Positions 12,101 to 24,233 of a stretch of DNA of 64,000 nucleotides are shown here, piece after piece. Origin of the DNA: Asparagopsis taxiformis (taxonomy: Eukaryota; Rhodophyta; Florideophyceae; Bonnemaisoniales; Bonnemaisoniaceae); assembly GCA_030407315.1 (NCBI GenBank), contig JALQPE010001673.1:1-64000 (forward strand), in the 5' to 3' direction. The notes beneath the pieces are model-generated. The model searched no databases, was not told where the DNA came from, and saw only the letters and a list, made by a program, of their open reading frames with translations. A program made the position numbers and the translations under genes. Numbering within the stretch: position 1 is the first letter of the stretch; each line of letters begins with the position of its first letter.

Positions 12101-13700
12101 ACCAGCCGCGACGGCTGGCAACGATGGACTCGAGTTCAACCGCGACGCGTCGCTCGATGACGTTCTCGACGAGGAACCGGATTTCCTCGACGAACAGCGC
12201 GCTGCTGAAGACGATTCGGCACGCGTGCCACCAGCTGACGTTCAGCTTCCCATTACGAGGGACGAGCTTATCGAAGCTCAACGCGAGGACGCGTTCTGTC
12301 AAACGATACTGACACGACAGTCCGAGACGCAGGACGCTGCATTCTTCGAAGGCCACGATGGCTTACTCCGACGCCGGAACCCTCACGACGAGGAACGTAC
12401 ACAAATCGTTGTGCCGGCTTCGTTGCGGCCGCGGCTGCTGGAGTTAACGCACCACCACGTCCTCGCTGGACATCCCGGACAAACACGTATGTACTACACC
12501 CTACGGAGGACGTACTACTGGCCCGCGATGGCCGCCGACATCCACGCAACGGTACGAAACTGCGTCGGATGTGCGAAGAACCGCGTGAAGCTTCGCAAAC
12601 GGACGAACCCGTTACGTTTATTTCCGGCTACGGAGCCGTTGCGAGACCTATGTATCGACATACTAGGTCCGCTTACGAAGACCACGCGTGGCAACCGATT
12701 TATTCTCGTTATAACGGACCGCTTCACGAAGCTGACTAGAGTCGTACCTCTACGAAATATCGATTCCGCCAACGTGGCGAGCGCGTTCGTCAACGCGTGG
12801 GTCTTCTCGTATGGACCCCCACGAACGCTCATAAGCGATAACGGAAAGCAGTTCGCTGCTAAGTTTTTCCAGCGCGTTTGCAACGAGATTGGCGTAACGA
12901 ACGTCTTTACGTCGACGTACCACCCCCAAACGAACGGGCAGGTGGAGCGCTACAACAGGACGATCCTGGCGATGCTGCGCAATTACGTGAACGAAAACCA
13001 GAACGACTGGGATCGATACGCATCGGCGTTAACGTTTGCGTACAACACGCATGTGCATTCGAGCACGGGCACGACGCCCTTCGATTTGATTCTCACGAAT
13101 CCACCGCCACCGTTGGCGCTACACACGTCGGTAACGAACCGCGAACTACCCGACGGGGGAGGGCGAGCCACTTACGTTCGTGAGCTCGCCACAACGATGG
13201 ATAACGCGTATCGAACGCTGAAGGCCGCGCAGGCACGTTATAAACGAAATTTCGACAAACGAGTCCGTGTCTCGAATCGAAACATCCGCGCGGGAGAATA
13301 CGTATTCATCGACCCAACGGACGGGACCACGAAGGGCACGAAGCTCGGCAACCACGCGTTGGGACCGTTCCGCGTACTACGTAACGACGTACGAACGTTC
13401 GTCATCCAACGAGGAGACGTAGTTGAACGTGTCAACTCGGACCGCGTTGCGTACGCGCCAACGCCGGCGAACGCGCCCCCGCCGGAGCCATACGATGCCA
13501 CCGAGGCAGACCTCGACAAGAACCGCGACGGTCCGGCGTATGTAGTAGACGACCTACTGAACCATCGCGTAAAACGATGACGGCACCCTAGACTTCCTCG
13601 TGAAGTGGGTCGGGTATCGTAACCCTACGTGGGAGCCCCGCCGGAACGTATCTGAAGAGAGCTTCACTCTATACTTCGCACGCGTGCGACGAGCAACAAC
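9157..13700 (+). pseudogene. pol: Element A pol, multiply frameshifted
   Basis: Pol enters in the -1 frame at the slippery site and then changes frame near 9240, 10410, 11100 and 13570, where single-base differences from E occur. Domains in order: protease with the odd motif MDTCSG (9653-9670), RT with FCVDYRRLN, RNase H (DTDASAYQLG, TEREC), integrase with an HHCC finger and DDE residues (ITDRFTK, ISDNGKQF, NGQVERYNR), and a chromodomain whose last part is shifted. The shift at 11100 destroys the catalytic YLDD box, and the conserved DCNAGYW of E reads DCNADYW here. It cannot make active RT. Confidence 0.92.
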
Positions 13701-15896
13701 GTGAAAGGCCACGACGGCCCCCGAAAACGCACACGAGCGTCGAGTTAAGCGCACGCGTGCGCGACGTTGCACGATGCAACAAACGAAGGCGACGAGCCGC
13801 ACGAACGAGAAGCGAAGGCACAACGAGTGGCCGGGACGTCCACCCTTGCGTTGGGGGGGGCGCGATGCGTGCTAGAGCCGTCGCTCTTTTCTTTTTCGAC
13901 ACCATACGTTGGTGGAGGCACGAGCGCCAACGAAAAATAGGACGACGAGTCCACGCGCGGACGATTCACACGATGTGAAGAGCCACGACTGGCTCGACAG
14001 TGTTGTCCGTCCCACAGGCATCGATGACAACATCACGGGCCACGGACGGACATCACGTCAGATTTTTCGCGCGAAAAATGACGATAGGGCCAGCGGGCCA
14101 TGGACGCACGGTACGAAAAATCGGGCCGATTACAGTGCGCTAACCTGGCCAAATCTCGGGGCACGCGTGCCCCGAAAATTTCGTAATTTTGGCATGACGT
14201 GTGAGCCATCGTACGTCCCCGTGGACAACCGCTGACAACGAGTCGCATCGACCAACGAGGTCAACGCCAAGCTCGCGAGCTAACGGCAACGTAACGCCGG
14301 AAGGCGGAAAAACCACGTAGGACGGACGCGTCCCCGACGAAGATGGCAACGGCCTCATTACGAAACTTCACGCACGAAGCGGAACGAAGCTATACGCTAG
14401 CTGACGAACGAGACCAACGGGTCTCGGCGCACGAAGCGCGCGCGAAGAACGTGCGAAACGAATGAGCCAACGAGGCCGCAGCGACGGACGGCGAACGAAG
14501 ACGCTAACGTCTCGAATGCGATGCGACGGCAAACCGTTATCGCCACATCAAGGCACGACGCCGAACACGGTAGCCACGTACGGCAACCACGAAACGACAC
14601 AACGGTGTCCTGCCACGCGGGCGCAACGATTGACGCGCGAAGACGAAAAGCCCGCCGGCTATGCGAAACGACGCGAGCGAACCCGAAAGGGGTTGACCAC
14701 GTACGGTCACGTAGATTAAATCGCGCACGTCCGCGTCGCGAACGAAGTAAGCTAACGAAGCTTAGGCTCCGTTCGAACTCGAAGGCACACGCGCCACCGG
14801 CCACGTTGGCCAGGATACGAGCGCGTACGCGGGCGTCGCCAACGATAACGACATACGCCAACGGGTCGACCCCGCGAAACGAAATACGAATACGCAACGG
14901 CGAACAAGCTAGTAGCCAACGGAAACGGCACAGCTGAAGGCAACGAGCCGACGAAAAATTGACTCACGTAGTAGCCCTGAACGCCCGCGGGCACACGAAA
15001 CGACTTCGTCAATCGTTTCCCCGTCGGGTTCGCAAGGCGAATGAACGAAAGTGAGCGCAACGGCGTAGAGGGCGAGCATTACGTATGCCCAGGTGCACGT
15101 CGCACCACATAACGGATGAGCTAACGAAACGCTCCTCGGACGCCGCGGCGAACGACGCCGCCACGCGAAGCGGACTGGCGCAACGATTGCGCCACCGGCT
15201 AACGTGAAGCCGCGGGGAACGTGAAACGCGACGGCGCTAACGGTGTTAACGGCTATACGAAAAGCCAAGTCCGCCGGCAAAGACGTTGCCAACGGAACCG
15301 CGACGTACTACGACGCACTGCCGCGTACACGCAACGGCGTGAAACGTCAAGCCAACTCACGCGTGAGTCGGCCTGACGTTTAACGAATTTTCCGTCCAGC
15401 TCATCGGAGCAAATTAAAATTAGCACCGACGTGCTACGTGCCGAAGAGCTCGAACGCTCAACGAAATTCGACACCCGACGGGGTTATCCGAACGAGAGAC
15501 GACGGCGGAAACGATTTCCGAGTTAGTTACTAAATGATACGCACGCCAACGGGCTCTAAGATCGAGGTTAACGTACCACTCGCAGTGAAAAGCCGCCGCT
15601 ACGCGCCGCCGCTTTGCTGAATAGTTACGTGTGTTACGAACCTGCCAACGGGCACGCGCCGCCGCGAACTCGAAGCACGGGCTACGTAAGCCATACGACA
15701 CCCGACGGGGTAGACGCCACAACAAAAAAAATGTGGGGAGGGGCTTAACGCTAACCCCTCCCCCGCTGCAGACGACCTGCCAAACGCGAATTACGAAGCT
15801 CAACGGAGCCATGCGATTACGCAAAGAAACAAACGAAGTTTACGAAGAAGCACGATTCTGAAGCCTACGTGGCCTACGAACTAACCTAGGAACGAC
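13701..15896. other. Element A non-coding spacer between pol and the antisense gene
   Basis: About 2.2 kb rich in AACG/CGAACG motifs, with no supported gene. It holds two perfect palindromes: ATTTTTCGCGCGAAAAAT (14062-14079, conserved in E at 53292-53309) and TCGGGGCACGCGTGCCCCGA (14156-14175, one mismatch in E). One copy of the roughly 350-bp unit duplicated in E lies near 15180-15540. Confidence 0.7.
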
Positions 15897-18279
15897 CTAG
15901 TAGCGACGAGAACGCTTGCCCGCCGGGTCATACGGACCAGGGCCCTCGCCGCGGCTATCGTGGCTGCGGCTGCGACTGGGCTGAACGAAGCCCGGCGCGT
16001 ACGGATCGACGGTCTGCGTGACCACGGGGGCTCGCTCGTGACGCGACGCGGGATCCCTAGCGTAAGGATCCGCAGTCCCGTGACTGCGCGTATCCGAAGG
16101 GCGCGCCGAAGCAGGGTCGCGTGGCAGGTACGCCGCTGCGTGACCATACCCGACGGGGTCGCCGAAGCCGCCGCCACTCGCGTAACCGTAAGGTTCATTA
16201 CGAACGCCAACGGGCGGCGCGTAACTACGAGTCGCCGCGGCGAGACGCTCGGAAATCGCGCGTTCCGTTGCCAAGCGGGCAGTCAGGTCCAACGTCTGGG
16301 CCCTGAACTCTTCGGCTGCGCGAGCCACGGATGAGATGAGGGAACGAATAACCCAGCCCTCCGCACGAGGCGGAGCGGCCATCGACGTACCGAGAAGCCG
16401 ACGGGCATCCTCATCGGAGACGCGGTCGTCCAGGCTCACGAACCGTGGCGCGCGCTCAGCCGGCGTGGCCACATCCGGACGACCGACGCGGGCAACGTTG
16501 CCCCCTCCCGTAGCCTCGCGTGGCACGATCTCTCGAGGATCCGGCGCACGCGGCGCTTCGTTTTGATGGCCACGACGGCCAGAACGCGTCCCTCGGGGGC
16601 GCTCGTTGCCCCCGAGGCCACCGAAATAACCGGTACGATTGCCACGACGGCGTTCGGAACGGGAAGCGACCCGCGGCACGTAAGCCCCATCGCTACGCAC
16701 GGAGACGAACTCCTGGTTATCGCCGCTTGCGTAATCGGGACGTATAACCCGATACTCCGGCCCCAACGCAAGGGCGCCGCGAGCCTCAGCCAACGCGCTG
16801 GTAACGGAGACGAACGTGTCGGAACCGCCCACCGGGATTGCACGAAGCATCTCGTAGTCGGCCAGGAAGTCCAACGTGGACTCCGGCAGCAGGCACGCGC
16901 GCCCGAACACACGACGTTCCACGAACAGCGAGCACGCGAGCATCGCTGCGTGTTCGATATCCACGGCCATGAGGAAACGTTCCTTCACGGGGGCAGGCGC
17001 GTCCTTCACGGCATCGGTGAAATAATGTACCACGCGTGGTAACAACGTGGACGACCCACGGGGGTACGGAAACTCCTCTACTACTTCCGGCAACGGCGGG
17101 AAGTAGAGCTCGCTCGGGACGACCCACGACGACCCACGGAGCTGACGCGTGCGACACGCGGTAGTCGTCTGCGTTCACGTGACGGAGCGCGAAATGGTCG
17201 TCGTACGACACCACGCTCTTGGAGATGACGCTCAACGAAAGAGCAGTCTTCCATTCGGCACGTTGCCTCTCGGAAAGTGTCCGCGGACACACGAACACGG
17301 ACGCGACCGTGATGAACGGTGGCTCCTCGGGCGTTCCCTTCCACAGGAACGCGTCCATGCGGTCAACGTAGATCGCGTCGTTGACGTCACGCAACCACGA
17401 GCGGTCGCAACGTATCGACGCCGGGATCTGGTAACGTTCCGATCCCGGCGGCCCGACGGCAAAACGATGCCCGGCTTGCCGCCCCCACGTATCCTCGGCG
17501 GAGCGCATGTAGTCGACAACCGCGCGGGCGTCCAGACGATCTTTTGCCAACGTGGCGAGATCGTCATCCGTAATGCCCACGCGGGGCAACGCAGCCCACG
17601 CGTGGGCCAGGACGCCTACGTTGAGCGCCACACCGCCACGTGAGGCGGTGCCGACTGTCCCAACGGGGTCACCACCCTCCGGCGAGGGATCCTGGCGAGG
17701 AGAACGAGACGAACCGTCACGACGAGGCACGCCCGTGCGGGCCGCCGCCACAGCACGACGCGAACGAGCGGCCGCTGCCATCGCGGCTACGCCCATCGAT
17801 GGGGCCGCGACATCCGGGATGATGGGTGACGAATTCCCCGAGTCGGACGCCGTTGCGTCATCATCACGTGGGGCATCGGCCCTAGCAGCCTCGGCAGGCG
17901 TCACGGAAGCCACCAGGCGAGACGGAGCCATCGGGCGAGACGAAGAGGCGACGGCCTGAGGAGCAACGGCTTCTCCCGCCCTAACGGATGGGGCGGGAGC
18001 GACGGACGCTTCCGTCGCTGGCGGCGCACCGGCTCCGACGAGGGAGGGAGCGCCCTGCGAAGGGTTCCTCGCTCCACCTCCAGCAGAGCCGGCGGGCCGC
18101 GGAGTGTTAGCATCGGTACTACGAGTCGTAACCATCGTGGTTACGCTGTACACGATAATTACGACGAGTGCAACGAGCACGACGACGAGAGCCACGCGGG
18201 CTAGACGAAACAAGAGAACGAAAGGAACGGAGGTAGTAGTACCCAGCGGGGGAAAAAGGTAAGGGAGAACGAAAGGCAA
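15897..18279 (-). pseudogene. Element A antisense gene, broken by a 10-bp tandem duplication
   Basis: This runs opposite to gag/pol. The N-terminal half (from 18279) and the C-terminal half (ending 15897) are in different frames because GACGACCCAC occurs twice in tandem near 17119-17138, where E has one copy. Without it the length would be 790 codons, the same as E. The N-terminus may carry a membrane segment (residues about 24-48) unless translation starts at the later ATG before TTRSTDANTP. The core has IPASIRCD and LPRVVHY; the C-terminus has a short coiled coil and a Tyr/Gly/Arg-rich tail. The function is unknown. Confidence 0.85.
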
Positions 18280-18712
18280 CGGCCTGGATGACGATGGCGA
18301 GAGGAAGGGTGAGCGACGATCGCTATCACGTTAAGCCGCGGCTTAAATAACCTTCGGACGACCGTTGTCGTAATGCCCGCTGGCAGATTCACGAAAGGGC
18401 CGCGGCCTACGCACGTATCGCGCTGAATTGAAGCAAACCCGCGTGGTGGAATTGGACACTGCATTCGTTGCAGGGAAACGCCTAAGCGAGGCATTGACGA
18501 ACGGTGCCAACGGGCGGGCCTCGATGATTACGAAAGAGCCGGAGCGCACGCGCGCGCTCCGGCGCCGTGGCGATTCGATCAGCCAACCGGGCCGCGTACG
18601 TTTAAACGAGATTTTTCGGGACAACTGCCACGTCCGCAGTGTACCCGAAAAGGCGCCACGGCCCCGTGTCTCAGGCGCGTCCTGACGGGCCTGGCGTGGC
18701 CGGGACGTCCAC

Positions 18713-18729
18713 GTGTGGGGGTGGGGCTG
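18713..18729 (+). other. Polypurine tract (element A)
   Basis: GTGTGGGGGTGGGGCTG lies directly before the 3' LTR, the expected position for plus-strand priming. The same sequence precedes E's 3' LTR. Confidence 0.75.
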
Positions 18730-19392
18730 TGTAGTATACGTGGCAAGTCCGAAATTGCCAATATTTACGTTTTCCGCGGAATTCGAATTTCGGCGGACAC
18801 GACCGACGACAGCAATGCACGAACATTGCTGGCGCATGCGCGCGCGCAACCGGCACACGTGTGCAACGAACGTACTGGCAACGGCCAACGGACCAACGGG
18901 TCCCTACGTGTGACCCACAAGGTCCTTTCCCATTCGGGGACGTTACGAGCAGTGTTTACACTGTAAAGCGATGCCATCGTGGCTACATAGGTATTGGCAT
19001 CGTGCCGGGAGGGAAAGGGGACAATTCATCGAACGAGCAACGGCTCTAGTCTACGACTGACTTCTACGATTTACGTTTACGTTACGCCTAGCGAGGCTTC
19101 GTCTCCGTCGAGCTGCGTACTCCCTACCCATCGCCGCACGTAAGGCTGATTGCGTGTAGTGCCTCCGGGCTTGGTTGAGAGCGCCTCCGGTGACGTACCA
19201 CCTCGTTTGCTAACGTAATCCTCGCGTGGATTGTTGCGTCGTGACGCTCGTGTCTACTCGCTAACCTATCTCTACCGTTCTACCTAACATACAGTCAAAA
19301 CACCAGCGGGTGGACTGTTCGTTTCGTTTCGTAAGGACAGCGTGTCCACTAGCTCGTACCAGCTACTTCGTCTAACGAACTATCGTTCCACA
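18730..19392 (+). repeat. Element A 3' LTR
   Basis: 663 bp, same ends as the 5' LTR and nearly identical to it, followed by the target duplication TCGAT at 19393. Confidence 0.95.
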
Positions 19393-20137
19393 TCGATGAC
19401 GACTTGTCTTGTAACTGGTAATACCGGTAGGATACTACACGATCGAACGCGGGTTCGCGGGCTCTTAACGGAGTTAAACCTGGTTCCAAGGGTCCTTCTT
19501 CTGTTTCGAATGGATTCGAAGGTGTATCACCAAACCCAAAGACTGGGTCATCCACGTTGGTATTTCGACTTGGTACCGGACGGGCGAGAGACTCGCTGAG
19601 TAAGTCCACTCGATCAGATAAACGTCTGGTGACGTCCACGACCTTGTCGAGCTTCTCGGCTTCTACAGCTACGCTGTTCTCGGCAGTGCCGTCTTGTTGG
19701 TTCCAAAGCCCCTGGTGCTGATCACCGGAAGAAGAGCTGGCGTAGCTTCTCCTTTGTAGGTCGGTGACCTTCTTCTCAAGCCGGATAACCCGTTGTAGAA
19801 AATCCACACGGATAGACTTCCACGTTCCCGAAAAGACTTCTACTTCTTTCTCATCTACCACTTCGTGGCAAATGGCTTTCAGCTTGAGTGCAAGCAAATC
19901 AATCGTGTTATCCACGAGAGTTGAGACGAGATCGCCGTGTCGGTCATCGAGGGTGTCCTCAACAGCTTGGCTCATCTCATCACTCATCTCTTTCAATTTA
20001 TCATTGAGAATCTTGTCTGCATGTTCATGCATAAGTCGGAAGACTCCTTCCTCAGTGACGAATTCTTGGGTTGAACCTCCCCCGATGGGGTCTGACTCGG
20101 AGTCAGAATGTTCCGGAGACTTGTCCGATGGCATCAC
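19393..20137 (-). pseudogene. gag: Element B gag, N-terminal part
   Basis: Starts at ATG 20137 about 95 nt inside the primer site. The first residues are acidic and Ser-rich (SDSESDPIGGG), followed by a helical, coiled-coil-like region around residues 25-130. The sequence runs open into element A's LTR. After removal of A plus one TCGAT copy it continues in frame at 6006 toward the capsid-like segment. The same arrangement, with a coiled coil before the capsid region, occurs in E's Gag. Confidence 0.85.
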
Positions 20138-20231
20138 TTCTACTCTTGTTCAATGAGCTCACGTCTAACGACGAGTTTACTCTTCTTGAGTGGTTTCGGT
20201 GTGTCGCCGCTTGGCTGAGATGACGGTAAGA

Positions 20232-20249
20232 TTCTAGGTCGAGAGACCA
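20232..20249 (-). other. Primer binding site (element B)
   Basis: On the minus strand this reads TGGTCTCTCGACCTAGAA, one base from the LTR. It is the same 18 nt as in A, C, D and E. Confidence 0.88.
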
Positions 20250-20250
20250 A

Positions 20251-20719
20251 TGTAGTTGGTAGAAAATCCGCAAAGCGGCAAAACCACCCTACAGGTGTCC
20301 CGAGCCTCGGTAGTGTGGTAGAGCAAGCGAATCTTGCGTCAACCGCCACTGGCGAGTATACCACGAAAGGTCTTCCGGTAATGCCGGGTGAAGGTTGGGG
20401 GTGCTCACGCACGAAGTGCGTATTGATGGAGCGAAAGACGTAACCCGTCGAGCTGTATAGCTAAAGCTAATTCGTCCTGGAAGGATGGAATAGAGCAATG
20501 CAAGCACTGTTCAGTGGAGTCGTAAATTCCACGTGAGTTTACGTTACCTCTAAAGGTTAAGCACTCTGGCTAATCCAGAGGCATTTTATACTAGACTAAG
20601 TTACTGTAAACAGTTAGGGTAGGTAGACAGTTAGGAATAAATATCCTTATGTGCACCAATCAGATCCCTGATTATGGCGACTGCGGAAGCCCGCGAGATC
20701 ACCAACTGTTAGTGTTACA
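20251..20719 (-). repeat. Element B 5' LTR (only surviving LTR)
   Basis: On the plus strand TGTAG...TTACA, so on the element's own strand TGTAAC...CTACA: proper TG/CA ends and about 469 bp. The inner edge is fixed by the primer site. The outer edge is inferred from the TTACA terminus, because no second LTR copy exists in the window for comparison. Confidence 0.65.
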
Positions 20720-20891
20720 GTGTAAAGTTAGCTGAGTCAGCTTAGTTAAAATTTGCCCCTTGTGGGGTCTTTAGTTGTCCCAATGGGTCCCTCTCCCTCA
20801 CTGGTCCGAGGTACAGGGAGGCTGTTTCCATTGGTTATTCCCGAACCGGGGTCGTCCAATAAGATGTCGACACGACCCCACCAGGGCAGAC
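20720..20891 (+). pseudogene. Fragment of gene X upstream of element C
   Basis: 172 bp of non-repeat sequence between B's LTR and C's LTR. Joined to 28194 after removing C and one CAGAC copy, the reading frame of the downstream exon extends back as VDTTPPGQTTPWYD to a stop at 20860-20862. An ATG at 20864 lies in a different frame. Either an upstream intron ends just before it or a frameshift has occurred. I do not recognise the protein. Confidence 0.45.
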
Positions 20892-21687
20892 TGTGGTACA
20901 ATTTATTCGGTCGACGCGCGCGCGCTCGTAACGACTGCGTCTGGCTGAGTCCGCATGCATCCGCGAATTAGTTAGTAAGCGAGCGTACGCGTAGCGATCC
21001 GATTACGTGTCACGGCGCGCCTGAGCGAGCGCGTGCGCGCGAACGAACCTGCGAGCTTGGCGCCACGTGTAGCGCCTTTTGCGAATTTCCCTTTATTTCC
21101 CCTTTTTGGGTTTTTTATGACGAAAGTCTTTTTCCCAAATATTTCCCTTTTTGCGTGCGAGCGAGCGGCCGCCGGCCGGCCGCGCAAGGACAACCTGTCC
21201 TAGGTAGTTAGTTACTAATGGTTGTCCAGCTTCGCACCTTACCAATAAACAGCCAGCACCTTCGCAGCTACGAGTTAAGCGTTTGGCGAATCGCGAGGAC
21301 CGATTGCGTTGAAACGTTGCGTGCGGGTTGCTCACGATCGCCGACGTTCGCGTGCGCGCTGCGCATAAACCGATCGTCGAACCGCGTCGCACCGCGATAG
21401 CGCGCGTTGCGTCGCCCGCCACTAGGCCAGGGATTTACGACCCCTGTGTGGATCGCGTTGTGCTCGAGTTTACTCGGTGATCTCCCCCTGAGATCACGGC
21501 TTGCGCCGGCCCGTGAATCCCGTGTTGCGATCGTTCCCTACGCGTTCCGCCGTTGTACCACCCGTTCGCCAGCGCGACCGAGCGACGCGCGAACGCGAGT
21601 TCAACCAGCGCGTTACGGTTCACCTCGCCCTGACACGGCTGCAATTCTAGAACTCCCTTAGCGATCGCCACCCCGGCTGGTCCTACA
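20892..21687 (+). repeat. Element C 5' LTR
   Basis: 796 bp, TGTGGTACAATTT...GGTCCTACA. It contains an AATAAA at 21244-21249 that could serve as a polyadenylation signal. Confidence 0.95.
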
Positions 21688-21689
21688 AC

Positions 21690-21707
21690 TGGTCTCTCGA
21701 CCTAGAA
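21690..21707 (+). other. Primer binding site (element C)
   Basis: TGGTCTCTCGACCTAGAA two bases after the LTR, identical to the other four elements. About 550 bp of untranslated leader follow before gag. Confidence 0.9.
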
Positions 21708-22263
21708 TTGCGCGAACCGACGTGCGAACTCAGCGAAGCACAGAAACTCCGCTTGGGGAAAACACGGGACGCCAAACCTATCGCTTACTCTAATTCTTCT
21801 TTTATCCGTTCGTCGTGCGCGACAGCGAGGGCGATTGACGCGTGCGCGCGTATCGCTATCCCGGAAGCGGTGCTATAGCCTCTCTGGTTTGTATAACTAC
21901 CCTATCTCTACTACGACGATTCGCCGCGCGGAACGACGCGATCGAAGACGCAGCGCGTGCGCGTGCTAGTTCGCAACCCTAACGCGGGTTCGGCGGTGCC
22001 GAAAATATTGGGTTCGCGGACGATCGAGACCCGTCTTTGCGCGTTCCGAGCGAGGAAGAAGCCCTCCTGCGAGCGAACTCGTCCCCCTCACCCTTACTAC
22101 GCGCGCCCGATACGCAGACAATTTTCGGGAAGCGCTTCCCTTTTTACTTGGCAATTTTCGACGCGCCGACGCGAGATTTTGACGCGCGCCGAATTCCCCT
22201 TTCTCCTTCCCCATCATCCCTTTTTCCCTTTTCCCTAGGCGACGATCGAACGCAACCGCGCCG

Positions 22264-24233
22264 ATGGATCCATCCGCGCCCGAGCGATCGAACGCGCCGA
22301 CCGAACCGCCGCCAGTCGCGTCGCAAACGCACGCAGTCGACGCGCTGGTCGCTTCACATATCCCTGACCCTACCGCTTCTCCGTGGCCGCCGTTACCGAC
22401 GCAAGCGCCCGCGAGCATCGACGACGACGCGCAAACGTCCGACGATGGCACCGCAACGAAGCGCGAAGCCGAGTTCCGCGTTTCTGACGTGCACGCTACG
22501 CCGTCCGCAACGCTTCCGAGCTTGGTTCGACAAGTAGTGGACGACCCTACGTTCCAATGCATGCTCCAGGCTGAAGTACGAGCTGCAGTGGACCGCGCTA
22601 TCAAAGGCCAATCACGTGGATTGACGGCTCAGATGAGGGCGCAAGTCCACAACCTAATCGTCACTACGATGGACTCCCGCGAGGAGCACAATATTGAACG
22701 CGCGAACGTCGCTGCGCGCGAAAACCGAACGCGAACCGCAGCGCGCGCGACCCCTACGAACTACGCGCGCGACGCGGACCCCGAAGGATGGCTGGAACTG
22801 GCGCGCCAGGACCTGTCATTCGACGACCACCCGCATTCGGATAGCGACAATGGACCCGCGCATCCTGGGCTGGTAGAGATCCAGCCGTTGAACGAGCTGT
22901 TCACGCGCGCGCTTTCGTACCGCACGTATCGCTTGCGTAATACGGACCGCGCGTTTAACCGAACAATCGCGAGCGAATTGGCTAACACCGCGAAAATGGT
23001 GCGCCACTCGATGCAGGGAGAGAATTTCACGGGCGCTGACGGAATCGCCGTGCTATCGTTCCTGAAATATTTCAAGAGCGCATGCGACGACACCGGCGTA
23101 TCCGAAGGCGCAGCGTTGCCGATTCTCAAGTATTTCCTGGTCGACGAAGCGCGCGACACGTTCCAAACGTACGTGGGGCGAACGTTCCGAGGAGCGCGCG
23201 CGGGCGTTGATTCGATTACGTGCTACGCGGAAGCCGTTCAGTGGCTCTTACTAACCTACGCGCGCGAAGGCGACGTCGCGCAAGCATATCGTGACGTGGC
23301 GCAACAAACGCAAGACCCGAAGGAAACCGAAACGCAGTTCGCTACGAGACTACGACGCCGCGCGCTGCGCTGCGGCGATGCGTTTAGCGAGCGAACGCTT
23401 GTTTCTATTTTCGTCGATGGTCTACGACCCTATGCGCAACACCTCGTACGGGACGCGCTGTCTCGCGACCCGCGTCGATACACCTTTCGAGAGCTAGTCT
23501 CTATGGCACAGAGCCACGGGGACACGCACCGAGCGATGACGCCGACGACGAGCGCGCGACCGCTACTGCGACGAACGCCTGCGCTCTACGTGGAAGAGGA
23601 GGAAACACCAACGATGCAAGCACTGACCGTGGGGCATACCCCGCCATCAGGCTTCTCATCGCCAAACGTCTCAACCTCCGCCGCGACGCCGCACGCTCCG
23701 CGCGAACGGAAGTTCTCGACCCCGAGCCCATGCGAAGTCCAACCTCGCTTGGCACACCTTCGTCGAATTATCGCACGCCACGCTCTCGCGACGCATCACC
23801 CGCCGACCGCTCGCGACGCTTTGCGCATAACGACGACCGAGAACGCGAACACGCGGGACCGTACACGGCGCACATACCGCGCGCAACTTACCCACCGCCT
23901 ATCGTGAGACAGACGGCACCGGCCGACACGTCTCGCACAGCGGCGTTCCGCTGTCTGATATGCCGGAAGTTCGGACACCCCATGGTAAGCTGCCCGCTGC
24001 TCTCATCCGAGCAACAGGCCGCGATTCGCGAGATGCATAGCCACGCGCGCCTAACGCCCGAAGAACTGAACCTGCAGCGTAACGTCCAGGTTTTCGAAGT
24101 TTCCGCGGACGATGACGCACGCGAGCGCGAAAGCGAACGCACGCGCGAAGACGACGCGCACGACGGCGAGCAGCTCACGCCCCACTCGGTTCGCTTCGCA
24201 GAAGACCCGGGAAACGCCTACGAGGAGTCGTAG
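22264..24233 (+). CDS. gag: Element C Gag (one internal frameshift)
   Basis: The ATG at 22264 opens a long frame with an Ala/Pro-rich N-terminus, then a helical region and a capsid-like domain (GLVEIQPLNELFTRALSYRT, FLKYFKSACDDTGVSEGAAL) closely matching D's Gag. Near 23700-23735 the frame changes; the continuation (to 24233) contains the CCHC knuckle CLICRKFGHPMVSC and an acidic end. Total length is about 655 residues. A single indel separates it from an intact gene, so it may be a recent lesion or a sequence error. It ends with CCG GGA AAC and, five codons on, TAG. No pol follows. Confidence 0.85.

Larger units (their letters stand above)
6012..19392 (+). mobile_element. Element A: Ty3/gypsy chromovirus-type retrotransposon (same family as E)
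   Basis: 13,381 bp bounded by 663-bp LTRs and the duplication TCGAT. It is ordered LTR, primer site, gag, pol (-1 frame), about 2.3 kb non-coding, a minus-strand gene, polypurine tract, LTR. The LTRs differ by about three substitutions, all within the first 40 nt by eye, so it is recent. Compared with E its genes have accumulated many single-base indels: gag is shifted twice, pol at least four times, and the antisense gene carries a 10-bp tandem duplication. Confidence 0.96.
2340..20719 (-). mobile_element. Element B: truncated Ty3/gypsy LTR retrotransposon, interrupted by element A
   Basis: Read on the minus strand: LTR (20251-20719), primer site (20232-20249), gag (20137 to 19393, then 6011 to 4817), then protease, reverse transcriptase and part of RNase H down to about 2340. 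Integrase and the 3' LTR are missing. Removing A plus one TCGAT copy (13,386 nt, divisible by three) restores the gag frame across the gap, so B was there first. It carries an in-frame stop in gag and several frameshifts in pol, so it is dead and older than A, C, D and E. Confidence 0.9.
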
